Source of the DNA: Pseudomonas sp. Tri1
GTDB taxonomy: Bacteria > Pseudomonadota > Gammaproteobacteria > Pseudomonadales > Pseudomonadaceae
Length of the DNA: 64,000 bases
Direction: 5' to 3'
Assembly: GCF_017968885.1 (NCBI RefSeq)
Contig: NZ_CP072913.1
Span: 2,030,001 to 2,094,000, forward strand
In this document: one piece after another, positions 51,821-60,710 of the stretch
Layout: each line of letters begins with the position of its first letter
Position numbering within the stretch: the stretch's first letter is position 1
Translations under genes and position numbers: made by a program
The notes under the pieces: generated by a model
Database searches by the model: none
What the model saw: only the letters and a program-made list of their open reading frames with translations
Told to the model about the DNA's origin: nothing

Positions 51821-52084
51821 ATGGCTGGTATCCCGATCATGTTTCCCGATTTTCCCGATGACTTTCTCGGAGAGCAGGCCGCTGCGTTCGAGCGCGGCGC
51901 TCAGAGCCTCAAAGAGGCCCTGGATAAAGCCCTCGATGAGCTCAAAATCGATGCGTCGGACCCTGGAAAGCTCGCCGCCTACCAGACCGCATTTTCGTCC
52001 TACACGGTATTCCGAAACGCCCAGACCAACACGGTCAAGGGCTTCAAGGATATCGACATGGCGATCATCCAGGCGGCTCGCTGA
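51821..52084 (+). CDS. prgI: PrgI/SctF needle protein
   Basis: An 87-residue needle subunit, a helical hairpin with the family's conserved second helix (AAYQTAFSSYTVFRNAQTNT then VKGFKDIDMAIIQAAR). The N-terminal FPDFPDDFLGEQAAAFERGA replaces the usual WSGYL-type start. The central turn KIDASDPGKL matches the S/D-P loop of PrgI and MxiH. It is exported and polymerises into the hollow filament. Confidence 0.95.
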   Translation: MAGIPIMFPDFPDDFLGEQAAAFERGAQSLKEALDKALDELKIDASDPGKLAAYQTAFSSYTVFRNAQTNTVKGFKDIDMAIIQAAR

Positions 52085-52143
52085 CGCTTGCTCTTTCGGC
52101 TGGCCATTGCTCGTGACAATGGCCATTTTCATGAGTGCCTCGT

Positions 52144-52452
52144 ATGTCTATCCCAAGTATTTCCCCGTCGCTTATCGCGCGCTCTGCCTTCGTTGAATTG
52201 CGTGGCCCGCAGGAAGGCCCGACCGTTTCCCTGGAATCGCGCCTGATCGAAGCGTTTGCCGGTTCTGCCGTCGACAGCGCGCAAGATGTCTCGGCGATCA
52301 ACCAACTGATCCAGCGCCCGGATATCACCGACCCTGAAGTATTGGCCCAGTTGCAGGAGCTGACCGGGCAATACAACGTCGACATCAACTTGCTCAACGT
52401 ACTGGTGCGCAAAGCGGTGGGCACGGCAGAAACCCTGTTGCGTGCGTCATGA
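52144..52452 (+). CDS. prgJ: PrgJ/SctI inner-rod protein
   Basis: A 102-residue protein (PrgJ is 101) with a variable N-terminus and a conserved C-terminal helix (LAQLQELTGQYNVDINLLNV, LVRKAVGTAETLLRAS) that packs in the export-gate channel. ATG 52144 is used; a GTG nine bases upstream is in frame but poorly placed. It overlaps prgK by four bases. Confidence 0.93.
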   Translation: MSIPSISPSLIARSAFVELRGPQEGPTVSLESRLIEAFAGSAVDSAQDVSAINQLIQRPDITDPEVLAQLQELTGQYNVDINLLNVLVRKAVGTAETLLRAS

Positions 52453-53171
52453 GGTCCGGCCTGTTGTTGCTGCTGATGTGCCTGGCGCTGACGGGGTGTC
52501 GCCAGCCGAGTCTGCTGGAAGGGCTGGATCAGCAGCAGGCCAACGAAGTGCTTGCGGTGCTGCAACGCAACAACATCGCGGCGGTGAAAGTCGACGGCGG
52601 CAAAGCCGGCTATGCGGTGAGAATCGATCAGTTGGATTTTTCCGCCGCGGTCGATCTGCTCAACCTCTATTCCTTACCGTCCCGGCCACGCCTGCAAGTC
52701 GCCGAGATGTTTCCGTCCGACTCCCTGGTGGCTTCGCCCCGCGCCGAAAAGGCCCGGTTGTATTCGGCGTTGGAGCAACGCATCGAGCAGTCGCTGGCGG
52801 TGCTCGAAGGTGTGGTTTCCGCACGGGTCCATGTCAGTTACGACCTGGATGCCGGCGAGGGCGGGCGCAAGTCGGCACCCATTCATCTTTCGGCGGTGGT
52901 GTTGCATGAGCGTGATATCGAAGCGCAATTGCTGATCACTGACATCAAGCGTTTTCTCAAGAACAGTTTTGCGGCGGTGGAGTACGAGAACATCTCGGTG
53001 GTGCTGTCCAAGCGCTCGCCGATACAGCATGTCGCGCCGTCGGTGGCCGCACCGCAGGGGAAGTCATCCTGGCCTTGGTTGTTCGCCGTGATCGGCGGGT
53101 TACTGCTGGCCGGCGGTGCAGCCTGGGTTTACCACCAGTCAAACGCAGGGCGACGTGATGTCGGACATTGA
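52449..53171 (+). CDS. prgK: PrgK/SctJ ring lipoprotein
   Basis: A 240-residue lipoprotein with a signal sequence ending in the lipobox L-A-L-T-G-C (Cys17). Two ring-building motif domains follow, with VLQRNNIAAVKVDGGKAGYA and GVVSARVHVSYDLD, and a C-terminal membrane helix (WPWLFAVIGGLLLAGGAAWV). It forms the inner-membrane ring with PrgH. It overlaps orgA by 14 bases. Confidence 0.95.
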   Translation: MRSGLLLLLMCLALTGCRQPSLLEGLDQQQANEVLAVLQRNNIAAVKVDGGKAGYAVRIDQLDFSAAVDLLNLYSLPSRPRLQVAEMFPSDSLVASPRAEKARLYSALEQRIEQSLAVLEGVVSARVHVSYDLDAGEGGRKSAPIHLSAVVLHERDIEAQLLITDIKRFLKNSFAAVEYENISVVLSKRSPIQHVAPSVAAPQGKSSWPWLFAVIGGLLLAGGAAWVYHQSNAGRRDVGH

Positions 53172-53724
53172 GGGGCTGCAGCGGATCCTCGCCGAGCCCC
53201 TGGGTTATCTGCATCCTCAACGTTTGGTGATACCGGCGGGATTCGAGGGGGAGGCAGCACGCAGCCTGCTCAACCGCATCGTGCTTGAGGGGCTGGCACT
53301 GCAAGGGCCGTGGCCATCGACGCCGCTGACCGGTGTGGCGAAACAATGGGTTCGCCATTGGTGCCGATTGCCCTATATCGCCTCGCTGTTGGGCGCCTAT
53401 CGCTTGATGCCCGACCTGGCGCGCGGTGCGGCGCTGCGCTGCTTGCCTGTGTCAGTTCGGCGCTTCGCCGGCTACAGCCTAGGCGCGCGAAGCGGCCCGC
53501 CAATCGAGTGCTCGCCCGTTGCCATGGAGCAGGTCGAAGCCGCCGGCCTCAATGCCTTATGGAGCTGGCACGGGCAAGTCCCGCCGATGTTGCTCGAACG
53601 CCTGGCCTTGCAATTCTCCGAGCCGGTGGTTCGTTTGCACCGGCAATGGCCCCTCTTGAAACCTGATCCCACGCTTTTCTTTTTGGCGGTGCAGCATGCT
53701 CGATTCCATCCGCGCCCTGAGTGA
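53158..53724 (+). CDS. orgA: OrgA/SctK sorting-platform protein
   Basis: A 188-residue cytosolic protein in the orgA position (Salmonella OrgA is 199). Recognisable parts are GLQRILAEPLGYLHPQRLVI at the N-terminus and the C-terminal LERLALQFSEPVVRLHRQWP. SctK links SpaO pods to the ring. The sequence is weakly conserved, so the call relies on order and size. The 3' end overlaps orgB by 29 bases. The GTG codon just before ATG 53158 is an alternative start. Confidence 0.85.
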   Translation: MSDIEGLQRILAEPLGYLHPQRLVIPAGFEGEAARSLLNRIVLEGLALQGPWPSTPLTGVAKQWVRHWCRLPYIASLLGAYRLMPDLARGAALRCLPVSVRRFAGYSLGARSGPPIECSPVAMEQVEAAGLNALWSWHGQVPPMLLERLALQFSEPVVRLHRQWPLLKPDPTLFFLAVQHARFHPRPE

Positions 53725-54403
53725 CCTGCCGGCGTCCGCGGACGTACGCCTGGCCCGCGAGGACATCGCCGCCGCGCGCCGCCGTCACGCCTTGCAGCGC
53801 GAGGCCCAGCGTCGGGCGCGCGAGTGTGTCGAGCAGGCCCAGCGCGAGGCCGACGCGGTCCAGGCGCAGGCATTTCAACAAGGTTATGCCGAGGGCATCC
53901 TGCGGGCGACCGGCCACCTGGCTGACGGCCTGCTGAAGACGCAAACCCTGGCGCTGCAATTGCGCAACGAACTCGCCCGAGCCGCGGATGACGTGCTCGC
54001 ACAGGCCTTGAGCCGCCCGCAATGGTTGGACGAAATGCTTGAACGCTGGCTGGCCGGGCAAGCGGGCGATTCAGAGGCGGTGCTGCACGTATTGCTGCCG
54101 CTGCATTGTCGCCCGCGTGGCGATGAACTGCGCGTCAGCTTGCGCGAGCGTTGGGCTGGCGAGCTGATTGTCGAGTATCACCCGCAAGACCGCTATGTGC
54201 TGCGGCTGGCGGATCAACTGCTGGAGTTCGATGTTGGAGCGACCCGGGAACGGCTGGCGCCAAGGTTATTGGCGAGCATCGCTGATCTGCCGGAGTCGGT
54301 TCGTACCTTGGACCAAGCCTCGCTGCAGGCACTGACCGAGCTGTGTTCGAGCTTTGCCGTTACCACGCAGACCGCCCCCGGAGAAGTCCGTCATGAAGAT
54401 TGA
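53696..54403 (+). CDS. orgB: OrgB/SctL ATPase regulator
   Basis: A 235-residue FliH-like protein. The N-terminal half is a charged coiled coil ([40 protein letters not shown]). The C-terminal half has the FliH/V-ATPase E-like fold that binds the ATPase InvC (VSLRERWAGELIVEYHPQDR). It connects the ATPase to SpaO in the sorting platform. Salmonella OrgB is 226 residues. It is translationally coupled to orgA and overlaps the next gene by 11 bases. Confidence 0.88.
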   Translation: MLDSIRALSDLPASADVRLAREDIAAARRRHALQREAQRRARECVEQAQREADAVQAQAFQQGYAEGILRATGHLADGLLKTQTLALQLRNELARAADDVLAQALSRPQWLDEMLERWLAGQAGDSEAVLHVLLPLHCRPRGDELRVSLRERWAGELIVEYHPQDRYVLRLADQLLEFDVGATRERLAPRLLASIADLPESVRTLDQASLQALTELCSSFAVTTQTAPGEVRHED

Positions 54404-54830
54404 ATCAATGAGCGCTTCCAGTCCCGTCGAGCACGGCGCCAGTGCGTCGGTCGAGACGCTGGAATCACGCTTGCTGGCCGCTCGCCAGGAAGCGTCTGGC
54501 AACAAACGCCCGGACCCTGAGTTCGAGCACTTGTATCAATTGCTGCTGGCCATGGAAGGGCAAGGGGAGAAGGCGATTCATGAGTTTCTCCGCACCCTGC
54601 GGGGAGCGGATGGAGCAACCGCTGCGTACCCCACCGCCAAGGCGTTGAAGGCGATCACGCAACAGGTTCTGTATCGATTGAAGGACGAGGGCCTGGAAAA
54701 GTCGCAGCTCTATAAGGAAGTCTTCGGGGCCAATGGCCTGGCGTTCGCCATGGAAGTCTTTGTCTTGGGCGTGATGCGCGATGTGATGCAGCCGATGGGG
54801 GATGACGCTTGGGAGAAGAGTGAGTGGTGA
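54393..54830 (+). CDS. OrgC-like protein at the end of the prg/org operon
   Basis: A 145-residue soluble, mostly helical protein. It sits where orgC (153 residues, an exported helper of needle assembly) lies in SPI-1. Visible segments are EHLYQLLLAMEGQGEKAIHE and FGANGLAFAMEVFVLGVMRD. I cannot confirm orgC homology from sequence alone. ATG 54393 overlaps the end of orgB. It should share the prg/org operon's regulation. Confidence 0.6.
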   Translation: MKIESMSASSPVEHGASASVETLESRLLAARQEASGNKRPDPEFEHLYQLLLAMEGQGEKAIHEFLRTLRGADGATAAYPTAKALKAITQQVLYRLKDEGLEKSQLYKEVFGANGLAFAMEVFVLGVMRDVMQPMGDDAWEKSEW

Positions 54831-54880
54831 GAGATGCTCGAAAGTCTGGCGGTTCAGATAACTACAAAGGAGAAAAAATC

Positions 54881-56236
54881 ATGAAAATTGCAGATATGGG
54901 CAATGTCGGTACTTTTGGACGGCGTGACGACATTCCATCTTCAGCCTCGACCAAGCCGTTAGCTGCACTCGATGCTTCGACGGTGGAGATTCGGGATTTT
55001 AGCGTGAGCGCGCTAGGACCAGATCGGGAAATTACAGCCGGTTTCAAGCTTTTGGATCGCGTGACAAACCCAGATGTACTGAACGTAAAGACTGATTTGG
55101 GGGAGTCAGACATGAGGGCGGTGGATCAAATTGAGCGATACGTCTACAACGGTGAGAGACCCGAAAAAGATGAAACAAGCGGGATTTTTGACACCTTGAA
55201 CGTAGGAGCCGCAGGCACCGAAAGCCGAGAGGGTCGACTGAAGGCTGTGCTTGAGGCTGGGTTGGGATTACTCGAAGCTGCCAAGGGGCCTGGGCTCAAC
55301 GCGCTGCATATCGTCGGGCGCACGGGGACAGTCATTGTGCTGGCCACCCTTTTGCGTGAATACGTTGCCTCTCTCGTCGAGCATGCTAGGCGCGGAGGCC
55401 CTGAGGCCCCTCAGGCGTGGGCGACCGTCGCGCTGGCGATGACGGGGCCCGCCCTGATATTGATGGGCGCCATCCGCAGGGAGTGCGCAGGGGAGGCGAG
55501 CTGGAAGTCAAGACTAGCGGCCGCCTGCCTGGCAAGCGCGGTGGTGGGAAGCACGATAATGGCAGCTGTCACGGGAGCGGCGTCGAAGCTTTTCCCTGCA
55601 ATGGTCGGCGGAGTTGTCTATATTGCGGCCAGAGCTGTGGGTGATTCCTTCTTCCCTTTGAACGACAAAACAGGCCCTGCGAACGCAGTGGCGACCGGGG
55701 TTACAGCAGCGGCTTATGGTGTGGTTCAAGGTGTGCTGGCGGAGCTGAGTAAGCACATGCCATTGAGTGGTGCTGCCAGGGCAGTCGAGGGGCTTGGTTA
55801 CGATTTCGGGGCGGACGCCATTAAAGCTGGGCTAAATGGTCTCGGAATGGTGGTCGATGTGGCTATCTTGACTTTGTGTAAAAGTTGGCTGTCACCCCAG
55901 CGAGGACCTGATTCGCCCTCCTTTGATCCGGAGTCTTTACAAAAAATGGTCATGGAGGCGCGTGCTACCGCTCAATGGCCCACCAGAACTCAAGTGGCCA
56001 ATGCTTTTGTGAATGTTGCAGGGACACGCGTCTCGTATGGTCACGCCCTCGCCCTAATAGGAGGGGCGGCAACGGCCTGGTTAAGTGACTCCAAATTTGG
56101 CGACGATACCCAAGGACATCTTCTCAACGGCTGTCTCGTTGTGATGATGACGCTTCTTTACTTCACCCTCATCTTTGCCAACCTCAAACGCACCGACAAC
56201 ACCTTTAACCTGCCTCAGCCAACAATCACGCCTTGA
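54881..56236 (+). CDS. Candidate type III effector, multi-pass membrane protein of unknown family
   Basis: A 451-residue protein that I do not recognise. The first 110 residues are polar and Ser/Asp-rich without a Sec signal, compatible with type III export. About eight hydrophobic segments follow (near 141-158, 181-198, 212-232, 239-252, 266-288, 318-334, 386-402 and 415-433), so it should insert in membranes. AAAGGAG lies nine bases before ATG 54881, a strong site. It is 50 bases after the orgC-like gene, visibly less GC-rich than the prg/org genes, and the last gene before core pyrD. An inner-membrane accessory protein is the alternative. Confidence 0.6.
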   Translation: MKIADMGNVGTFGRRDDIPSSASTKPLAALDASTVEIRDFSVSALGPDREITAGFKLLDRVTNPDVLNVKTDLGESDMRAVDQIERYVYNGERPEKDETSGIFDTLNVGAAGTESREGRLKAVLEAGLGLLEAAKGPGLNALHIVGRTGTVIVLATLLREYVASLVEHARRGGPEAPQAWATVALAMTGPALILMGAIRRECAGEASWKSRLAAACLASAVVGSTIMAAVTGAASKLFPAMVGGVVYIAARAVGDSFFPLNDKTGPANAVATGVTAAAYGVVQGVLAELSKHMPLSGAARAVEGLGYDFGADAIKAGLNGLGMVVDVAILTLCKSWLSPQRGPDSPSFDPESLQKMVMEARATAQWPTRTQVANAFVNVAGTRVSYGHALALIGGAATAWLSDSKFGDDTQGHLLNGCLVVMMTLLYFTLIFANLKRTDNTFNLPQPTITP

Positions 56237-56334
56237 TCTGACCCTAGGAGCCGGCCACCATCGGTTGCTCGCTCCCATCCCTCCACCCCGGCTATAATCC
56301 GCGCCTCATTTCTCCGATCGAGTCAAACCCACCC

Positions 56335-57354
56335 ATGTACACCCTGGCCCGTGAGCTGCTGTTCAAACTTTCCCCGGAAACCTCCCACGATCTGTCCCTG
56401 GACCTGATCGGCGCGGGCGGGCGTTTGGGCCTCAATGGGTTGCTGTGCAAGGCCCCGGCGAAATTGCCGGTGACGGTCATGGGCCTGGAATTCCCCAACC
56501 CGGTCGGGTTGGCGGCGGGGCTGGACAAGAATGGCGCGGCTATCGACGGGTTCGCCCAGCTGGGTTTCGGTTTCGTGGAAATCGGCACCGTCACCCCACG
56601 CCCGCAGCCGGGCAATCCCAAGCCACGGCTTTTCCGCCTGCCACAAGCCGAGGCGATCATCAACCGCATGGGCTTCAACAACCTGGGCGTCGACCATTTG
56701 CTGGCCCGGGTGGCGGCGGCCAAGTACAAGGGCGTGCTGGGCATCAATATCGGCAAGAACTTCGACACGCCGGTGGAGCGGGCCGTCGACGACTACTTGA
56801 TCTGCCTGGACAAGGTCTACGCCCATGCCAGCTACGTGACCGTCAACGTCAGTTCGCCGAACACCCCGGGCCTGCGCAGCCTGCAATTCGGTGATTCCCT
56901 CAAGCAACTGCTCGCCGACCTGGCCCGCCGCCGCGCCGAGTTGGCCGTGACGCATGGCCGGCATGTGCCGCTGGCCATCAAGATCGCCCCGGACATGACC
57001 GACGAAGAGACCATCCAAGTCGCCCAGGCCCTGATCGAGACCGGCATGGACGCGGTGATCGCCACCAACACGACCCTGGGTCGCGAAGGGGTCGAGGGGC
57101 TGGAACACGGTGACGAGGCGGGCGGGTTGTCGGGTGCGCCAGTGCGTGACAAGAGCACCCACACCGTGAAGGTGCTGGCCGCCGAACTGGCGGGGCGCTT
57201 GCCGATCATCGCGGCGGGAGGCATCACCGAAGGCCGGCATGCCGCCGAGAAAATCACCGCCGGGGCGAGCCTGGTGCAGATTTATTCGGGCTTCATCTAT
57301 AAGGGGCCGGCGTTGATTCGTGAATCAGTGGATGCGATTGCGGCGTTGCGTTGA
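56335..57354 (+). CDS. pyrD: Dihydroorotate dehydrogenase (quinone), class 2
   Basis: A 339-residue FMN enzyme of the inner-membrane face that oxidises dihydroorotate to orotate in pyrimidine synthesis, passing electrons to quinone. It has an N-terminal membrane-binding helix pair ([20 protein letters not shown]), then the barrel with [30 protein letters not shown] and [15 protein letters not shown] (catalytic Ser), and FMN phosphate motifs IAAGGI and [16 protein letters not shown]. It marks the return to core chromosome after the island. Confidence 0.97.
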   Translation: MYTLARELLFKLSPETSHDLSLDLIGAGGRLGLNGLLCKAPAKLPVTVMGLEFPNPVGLAAGLDKNGAAIDGFAQLGFGFVEIGTVTPRPQPGNPKPRLFRLPQAEAIINRMGFNNLGVDHLLARVAAAKYKGVLGINIGKNFDTPVERAVDDYLICLDKVYAHASYVTVNVSSPNTPGLRSLQFGDSLKQLLADLARRRAELAVTHGRHVPLAIKIAPDMTDEETIQVAQALIETGMDAVIATNTTLGREGVEGLEHGDEAGGLSGAPVRDKSTHTVKVLAAELAGRLPIIAAGGITEGRHAAEKITAGASLVQIYSGFIYKGPALIRESVDAIAALR

Positions 57355-57434
57355 TTGATCTTTTGAAGGCTACGCAGACCCACAATGGTGTTCACAGTCA
57401 GAGTTAGAAACCCTGTTCAGAAAACCCAGGCATT

Positions 57435-57458
57435 AAAAAGGGCTCCTCGAAGGAGCCC
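57435..57458 (-). terminator. Intrinsic terminator of rmf
   Basis: Minus-strand GGGCTCCT-TCG-AGGAGCCC followed by TTTTT, about 90 bases after the rmf stop and between the convergent pyrD and rmf genes. Confidence 0.8.
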
Positions 57459-57549
57459 CCTGGGCCGAAGCCCGCCGTCCGGATGGGACGCGCGTGGTTA
57501 AATCGATGTGAGTATCAAATTGTCGAGTTCTTGAGTGTTGAGCCCTGTG

Positions 57550-57765
57550 TCAGCCGACGGCGTGAAGTTCGTTGAGTCTATGGATACCCGCAGTGCCGGT
57601 CATACCGTCCCAGTTGTCGCCGCGTCCTTCTCGCCAGCCATTGATCCAGGCTTGACGTACCGACGGTAGAGTAAAGGGGCAAAGCTCACGGGATTTACCA
57701 CCAACGCCATATTGGTAACCGCGTAAAAATGCTCTTTCCAACGGATCACGCTTAAGTCTTCTCAT
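57550..57765 (-). CDS. rmf: Ribosome modulation factor
   Basis: A 71-residue basic protein that dimerises 70S ribosomes into inactive 100S particles in stationary phase. The sequence MRRLKRDPLERAFLRGYQYG followed by GVGGKSRELCPF and QAWINGWREGRGDNWDGMTG is the family consensus. In P. aeruginosa it also lies between pyrD and rlmL (PA3049, from memory). It has a structured leader just upstream. Confidence 0.96.
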   Translation of the reverse strand: MRRLKRDPLERAFLRGYQYGVGGKSRELCPFTLPSVRQAWINGWREGRGDNWDGMTGTAGIHRLNELHAVG

Positions 57766-57805
57766 AGGGTGTTTCCCTCACTTGTTGACTGTTGCTTCGC
57801 GTCGA

Positions 57806-57896
57806 CCTCTATCGAGGCCGGGGCAGAATCATTCTGCCGTTGGTGGCTCGTTGCCGGCGTGACGAGCCGAGGTGTTGACGCCGTTGCGACGTCAAC
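57806..57896 (-). ncRNA. Tandem-hairpin leader of rmf (candidate rmf RNA motif)
   Basis: In transcript order: GTTGACG/CGTCAAC (57896-57874), GGCTCGT/ACGAGCC (57868-57845), GGCAGAA/TTCTGCC with a three-base loop (57838-57822) and CCTC/GAGG (57817-57806). All stems are perfect and they end about 40 bases before the rmf start. A conserved structure called the rmf RNA motif has been described in the 5' UTR of Pseudomonas rmf genes; this is the expected place. A covariance search was not possible here. Confidence 0.6.
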
Positions 57897-57899
57897 CTG

Positions 57900-58296
57900 T
57901 GTTGAGTTCTAACCAAAGCGTCACATGGATGGAATGATCGTTTTGTCATAAGCACGTAACAATAAAGACGTTAGGGCGATAAGTAACATGCTGTTCGATG
58001 CCCGCTAATGAGCAAGACCCCTGTATGATCGGCCCTGCGCCGAAAGGCGCTGGCTTGGCCCGGATGAGAATGTCCTCCCGTTGCACTCGGGTACTATTCG
58101 ACGAAAGGGACAAGTTTTCACAATTTGTTGCACAGAATTTTTTATCTGCCTTCGCATCCAAGCTCTTCTAACCTGAGCCGCGAGGGCGGAATGGCACACT
58201 TTCGTGCCACGCGGGTGCTCTTGAGAAAAGCACCTGATTGAACCCGGCCCGGCAATGCGTTGCCCGGTCCACTTAGCCAAAGGCTCTGGAAATCCC
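57900..58296. other. Intergenic region between rmf and rlmKL
   Basis: No gene is seen. It should hold the divergent rmf and rlmKL promoters. Two small hairpins occur: GCGCC-GAAA-GGCGC at 58037-58050, and GGTGCT/AGCACC around 58211-58232 in the rlmKL leader. Confidence 0.5.
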
Positions 58297-60567
58297 ATGT
58301 CCGATCGTTTCGAACTCTTCCTCACCTGCCCCAAGGGCCTCGAAGGCCTGCTCATCGAGGAAGCCGTCGGGCTTGGCCTTGAAGAGGCGCGCGAACACAC
58401 CTCCGCCGTGCGCGGCATGGCCGACATGGAAACGGCGTATCGCCTGTGCCTGTGGTCGCGCCTGGCCAACCGGGTGTTGCTGGTCCTCAAGCGCTTCCCG
58501 ATGAAGGACGCCGAAGACCTGTACCACGGCGTGCTGGACGTCGACTGGCAAGACCACATGCTCGCTGATGGCACCTTGGCGGTGGAGTTCAGCGGCCACG
58601 GTTCGGGCATCGACAACACCCACTTCGGCGCCTTGAAGGTCAAGGACGCCATCGTCGATAAACTGCGCACGCCGTCGGGCGAGCGACCGTCCATCGACAA
58701 GCTCAACCCGGACCTGCGCATTCACCTGCGCCTGGACCGCGGTGAAGCGATCCTTTCCCTGGACCTCTCCGGCCACAGCCTGCACCAGCGCGGCTATCGC
58801 CTGCAGCAAGGCGCTGCACCGCTGAAGGAAAACCTCGCCGCCGCGATCCTGATCCGTGCCGGCTGGCCGCGCATCGCCGCCGAAGGCGGGGCGCTGGCCG
58901 ACCCGATGTGCGGCGTGGGTACGTTCCTGGTGGAAGCCGGGATGATCGCTGCCGACATGGCGCCGAACCTGCGTCGCCAGCAGTGGGGCTTCACCGCCTG
59001 GCTCGGCCATGTGCCGGCGCTGTGGAAGAAGCTCCACGAGGAGGCCAGCGAGCGTGCCGCCGCCGGCCTGGCCAAGCCACCGTTGTGGATTCGCGGCTAC
59101 GAGGCCGACCCACGGCTGATCCAGCCGGGCCGCAATAACGTCGAGCGGGCGGGCCTGAGCGAGTGGATCAAGATCTATCAAGGCGAAGTCGCCACCTTCG
59201 AGCCGCGCCCGGACCAGAACCAGAAAGGCCTGGTGATCTGCAACCCACCGTACGGCGAGCGTCTGGGCGACGAAGCCAGCCTGCTTTACCTCTACCAGAA
59301 TCTGGGCGAACGTCTACGCCAGGCCTGCCTGAACTGGGAGGCCGCGGTGTTCACCGGCGCGCCGGACCTGGGCAAGCGCATGGGGATTCGCAGCCACAAG
59401 CAGTATTCGTTCTGGAACGGCGCCTTGCCGTGCAAGTTGCTGCTGATCAAGGTGTTGCCGGATCAGTTCGTCACCGGCGAACGTCGCACTCCGGAACAGC
59501 GTCAGGCCGAGCGTGAGCAAGCGGCATATGATCAGGCTCCTGAAGTCCCGCAAGAGCGCCAGTACAACAAGAACGGCAACCCGATCAAGCCAACTCCGGC
59601 TCCGGCCCCTGTGGTCGAGCAGGCCCGTTTGAGCGAGGGCGGGCAGATGTTCGCCAATCGCCTGCAAAAAAACCTCAAGTTGCTGAGCAAATGGGCCAAG
59701 CGTGAAGGCGTGGACTGCTACCGGGTCTATGATGCCGACATGCCGGAATACTCCATGGCCATCGACCTGTATCACGATTGGGTGCACGTCCAGGAATACG
59801 TCGCGCCAAAATCCATCGATCCGGAAAAGGCCTCGGCACGACTGTTTGACGCCTTGGCGGCGATCCCGCAGGCACTGAACGTCGATAAGAGCCGCGTGGT
59901 GATCAAGCGTCGCGAGCGCCAGAGCGGCACCAAGCAGTACGAGCGCCAGAGCGCCCAAGGCAAGTTCACCGAAGTCAACGAAGGCGGCGTGAAGCTGCTG
60001 GTCAACCTCACCGACTACCTGGACACCGGCCTGTTCCTCGACCACCGGCCAATGCGCCTGCGGATCCAGAAAGAGGCGGCCGGCAAACGCTTCCTCAACC
60101 TGTTCTGCTACACCGCGACCGCCAGTGTCCACGCGGCCAAGGGCGGCGCGCGCAGCACCACCAGCGTCGACCTGTCGAAAACCTACCTGGATTGGGCGCG
60201 CCGCAACCTGTCGCTCAATGGTTTTTCCGACAAGAACCGCTTGGAGCAGGGCGATGTGATGGCCTGGCTCGAAGCCAGTCGGGACGAGTACGACCTGATC
60301 TTCATCGACCCACCGACCTTCTCCAACTCCAAGCGCATGGAAGGGGTGTTCGATGTGCAGCGCGATCACGTCCAGTTGCTGGACCTGGCCATGGCTCGCC
60401 TGGCGCCGGGCGGCGTGTTGTATTTCTCGAATAACTTCCGCAAGTTCCAGCTCGAGGACAATCTCAGCGAGCGTTATGCGGTGGAAGAGATCACGGCCAA
60501 GACCATTGATCCGGATTTTGCGCGCAATAGTAAGATCCACCGTGCCTGGAAGATCATGGCCCGTTGA
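58297..60567 (+). CDS. rlmL: Bifunctional 23S rRNA methyltransferase RlmKL (G2069 N7 / G2445 N2)
   Basis: A 756-residue fusion. Order: THUMP domain (about 45-155), RlmL-type N2-guanine methylase (DPMCGVGTFLVEAGMIAADM, and CNPPYGERLG with the NPPY catalytic motif), then a Pro-rich linker near 430-450. The C-terminal RlmK methylase has LNLFCYTATASVHAAKGGAR, TTSVDLSKTYLDWARRNLSL and IFIDPPTFSNS. It modifies 23S rRNA near the peptidyl-transferase centre. ATG 58297 begins at MSDRFELFLTCPKGLEGLL; the upstream frame extension is not conserved-looking. Confidence 0.96.
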   Translation: MSDRFELFLTCPKGLEGLLIEEAVGLGLEEAREHTSAVRGMADMETAYRLCLWSRLANRVLLVLKRFPMKDAEDLYHGVLDVDWQDHMLADGTLAVEFSGHGSGIDNTHFGALKVKDAIVDKLRTPSGERPSIDKLNPDLRIHLRLDRGEAILSLDLSGHSLHQRGYRLQQGAAPLKENLAAAILIRAGWPRIAAEGGALADPMCGVGTFLVEAGMIAADMAPNLRRQQWGFTAWLGHVPALWKKLHEEASERAAAGLAKPPLWIRGYEADPRLIQPGRNNVERAGLSEWIKIYQGEVATFEPRPDQNQKGLVICNPPYGERLGDEASLLYLYQNLGERLRQACLNWEAAVFTGAPDLGKRMGIRSHKQYSFWNGALPCKLLLIKVLPDQFVTGERRTPEQRQAEREQAAYDQAPEVPQERQYNKNGNPIKPTPAPAPVVEQARLSEGGQMFANRLQKNLKLLSKWAKREGVDCYRVYDADMPEYSMAIDLYHDWVHVQEYVAPKSIDPEKASARLFDALAAIPQALNVDKSRVVIKRRERQSGTKQYERQSAQGKFTEVNEGGVKLLVNLTDYLDTGLFLDHRPMRLRIQKEAAGKRFLNLFCYTATASVHAAKGGARSTTSVDLSKTYLDWARRNLSLNGFSDKNRLEQGDVMAWLEASRDEYDLIFIDPPTFSNSKRMEGVFDVQRDHVQLLDLAMARLAPGGVLYFSNNFRKFQLEDNLSERYAVEEITAKTIDPDFARNSKIHRAWKIMAR

Positions 60568-60710
60568 CCCGTAGCTGATTGGATCCACGAAGCCTTGTAA
60601 TTCAAGGCTTCTGGCCTCTTTTTAGGGCTGGTCAAAGTAATGGCTAATAGCTATAACTTAGGCTGTGCCCAGGGCTGTGCCTATGCCTGGCTCCTTTCTG
60701 AGTTGTATTT

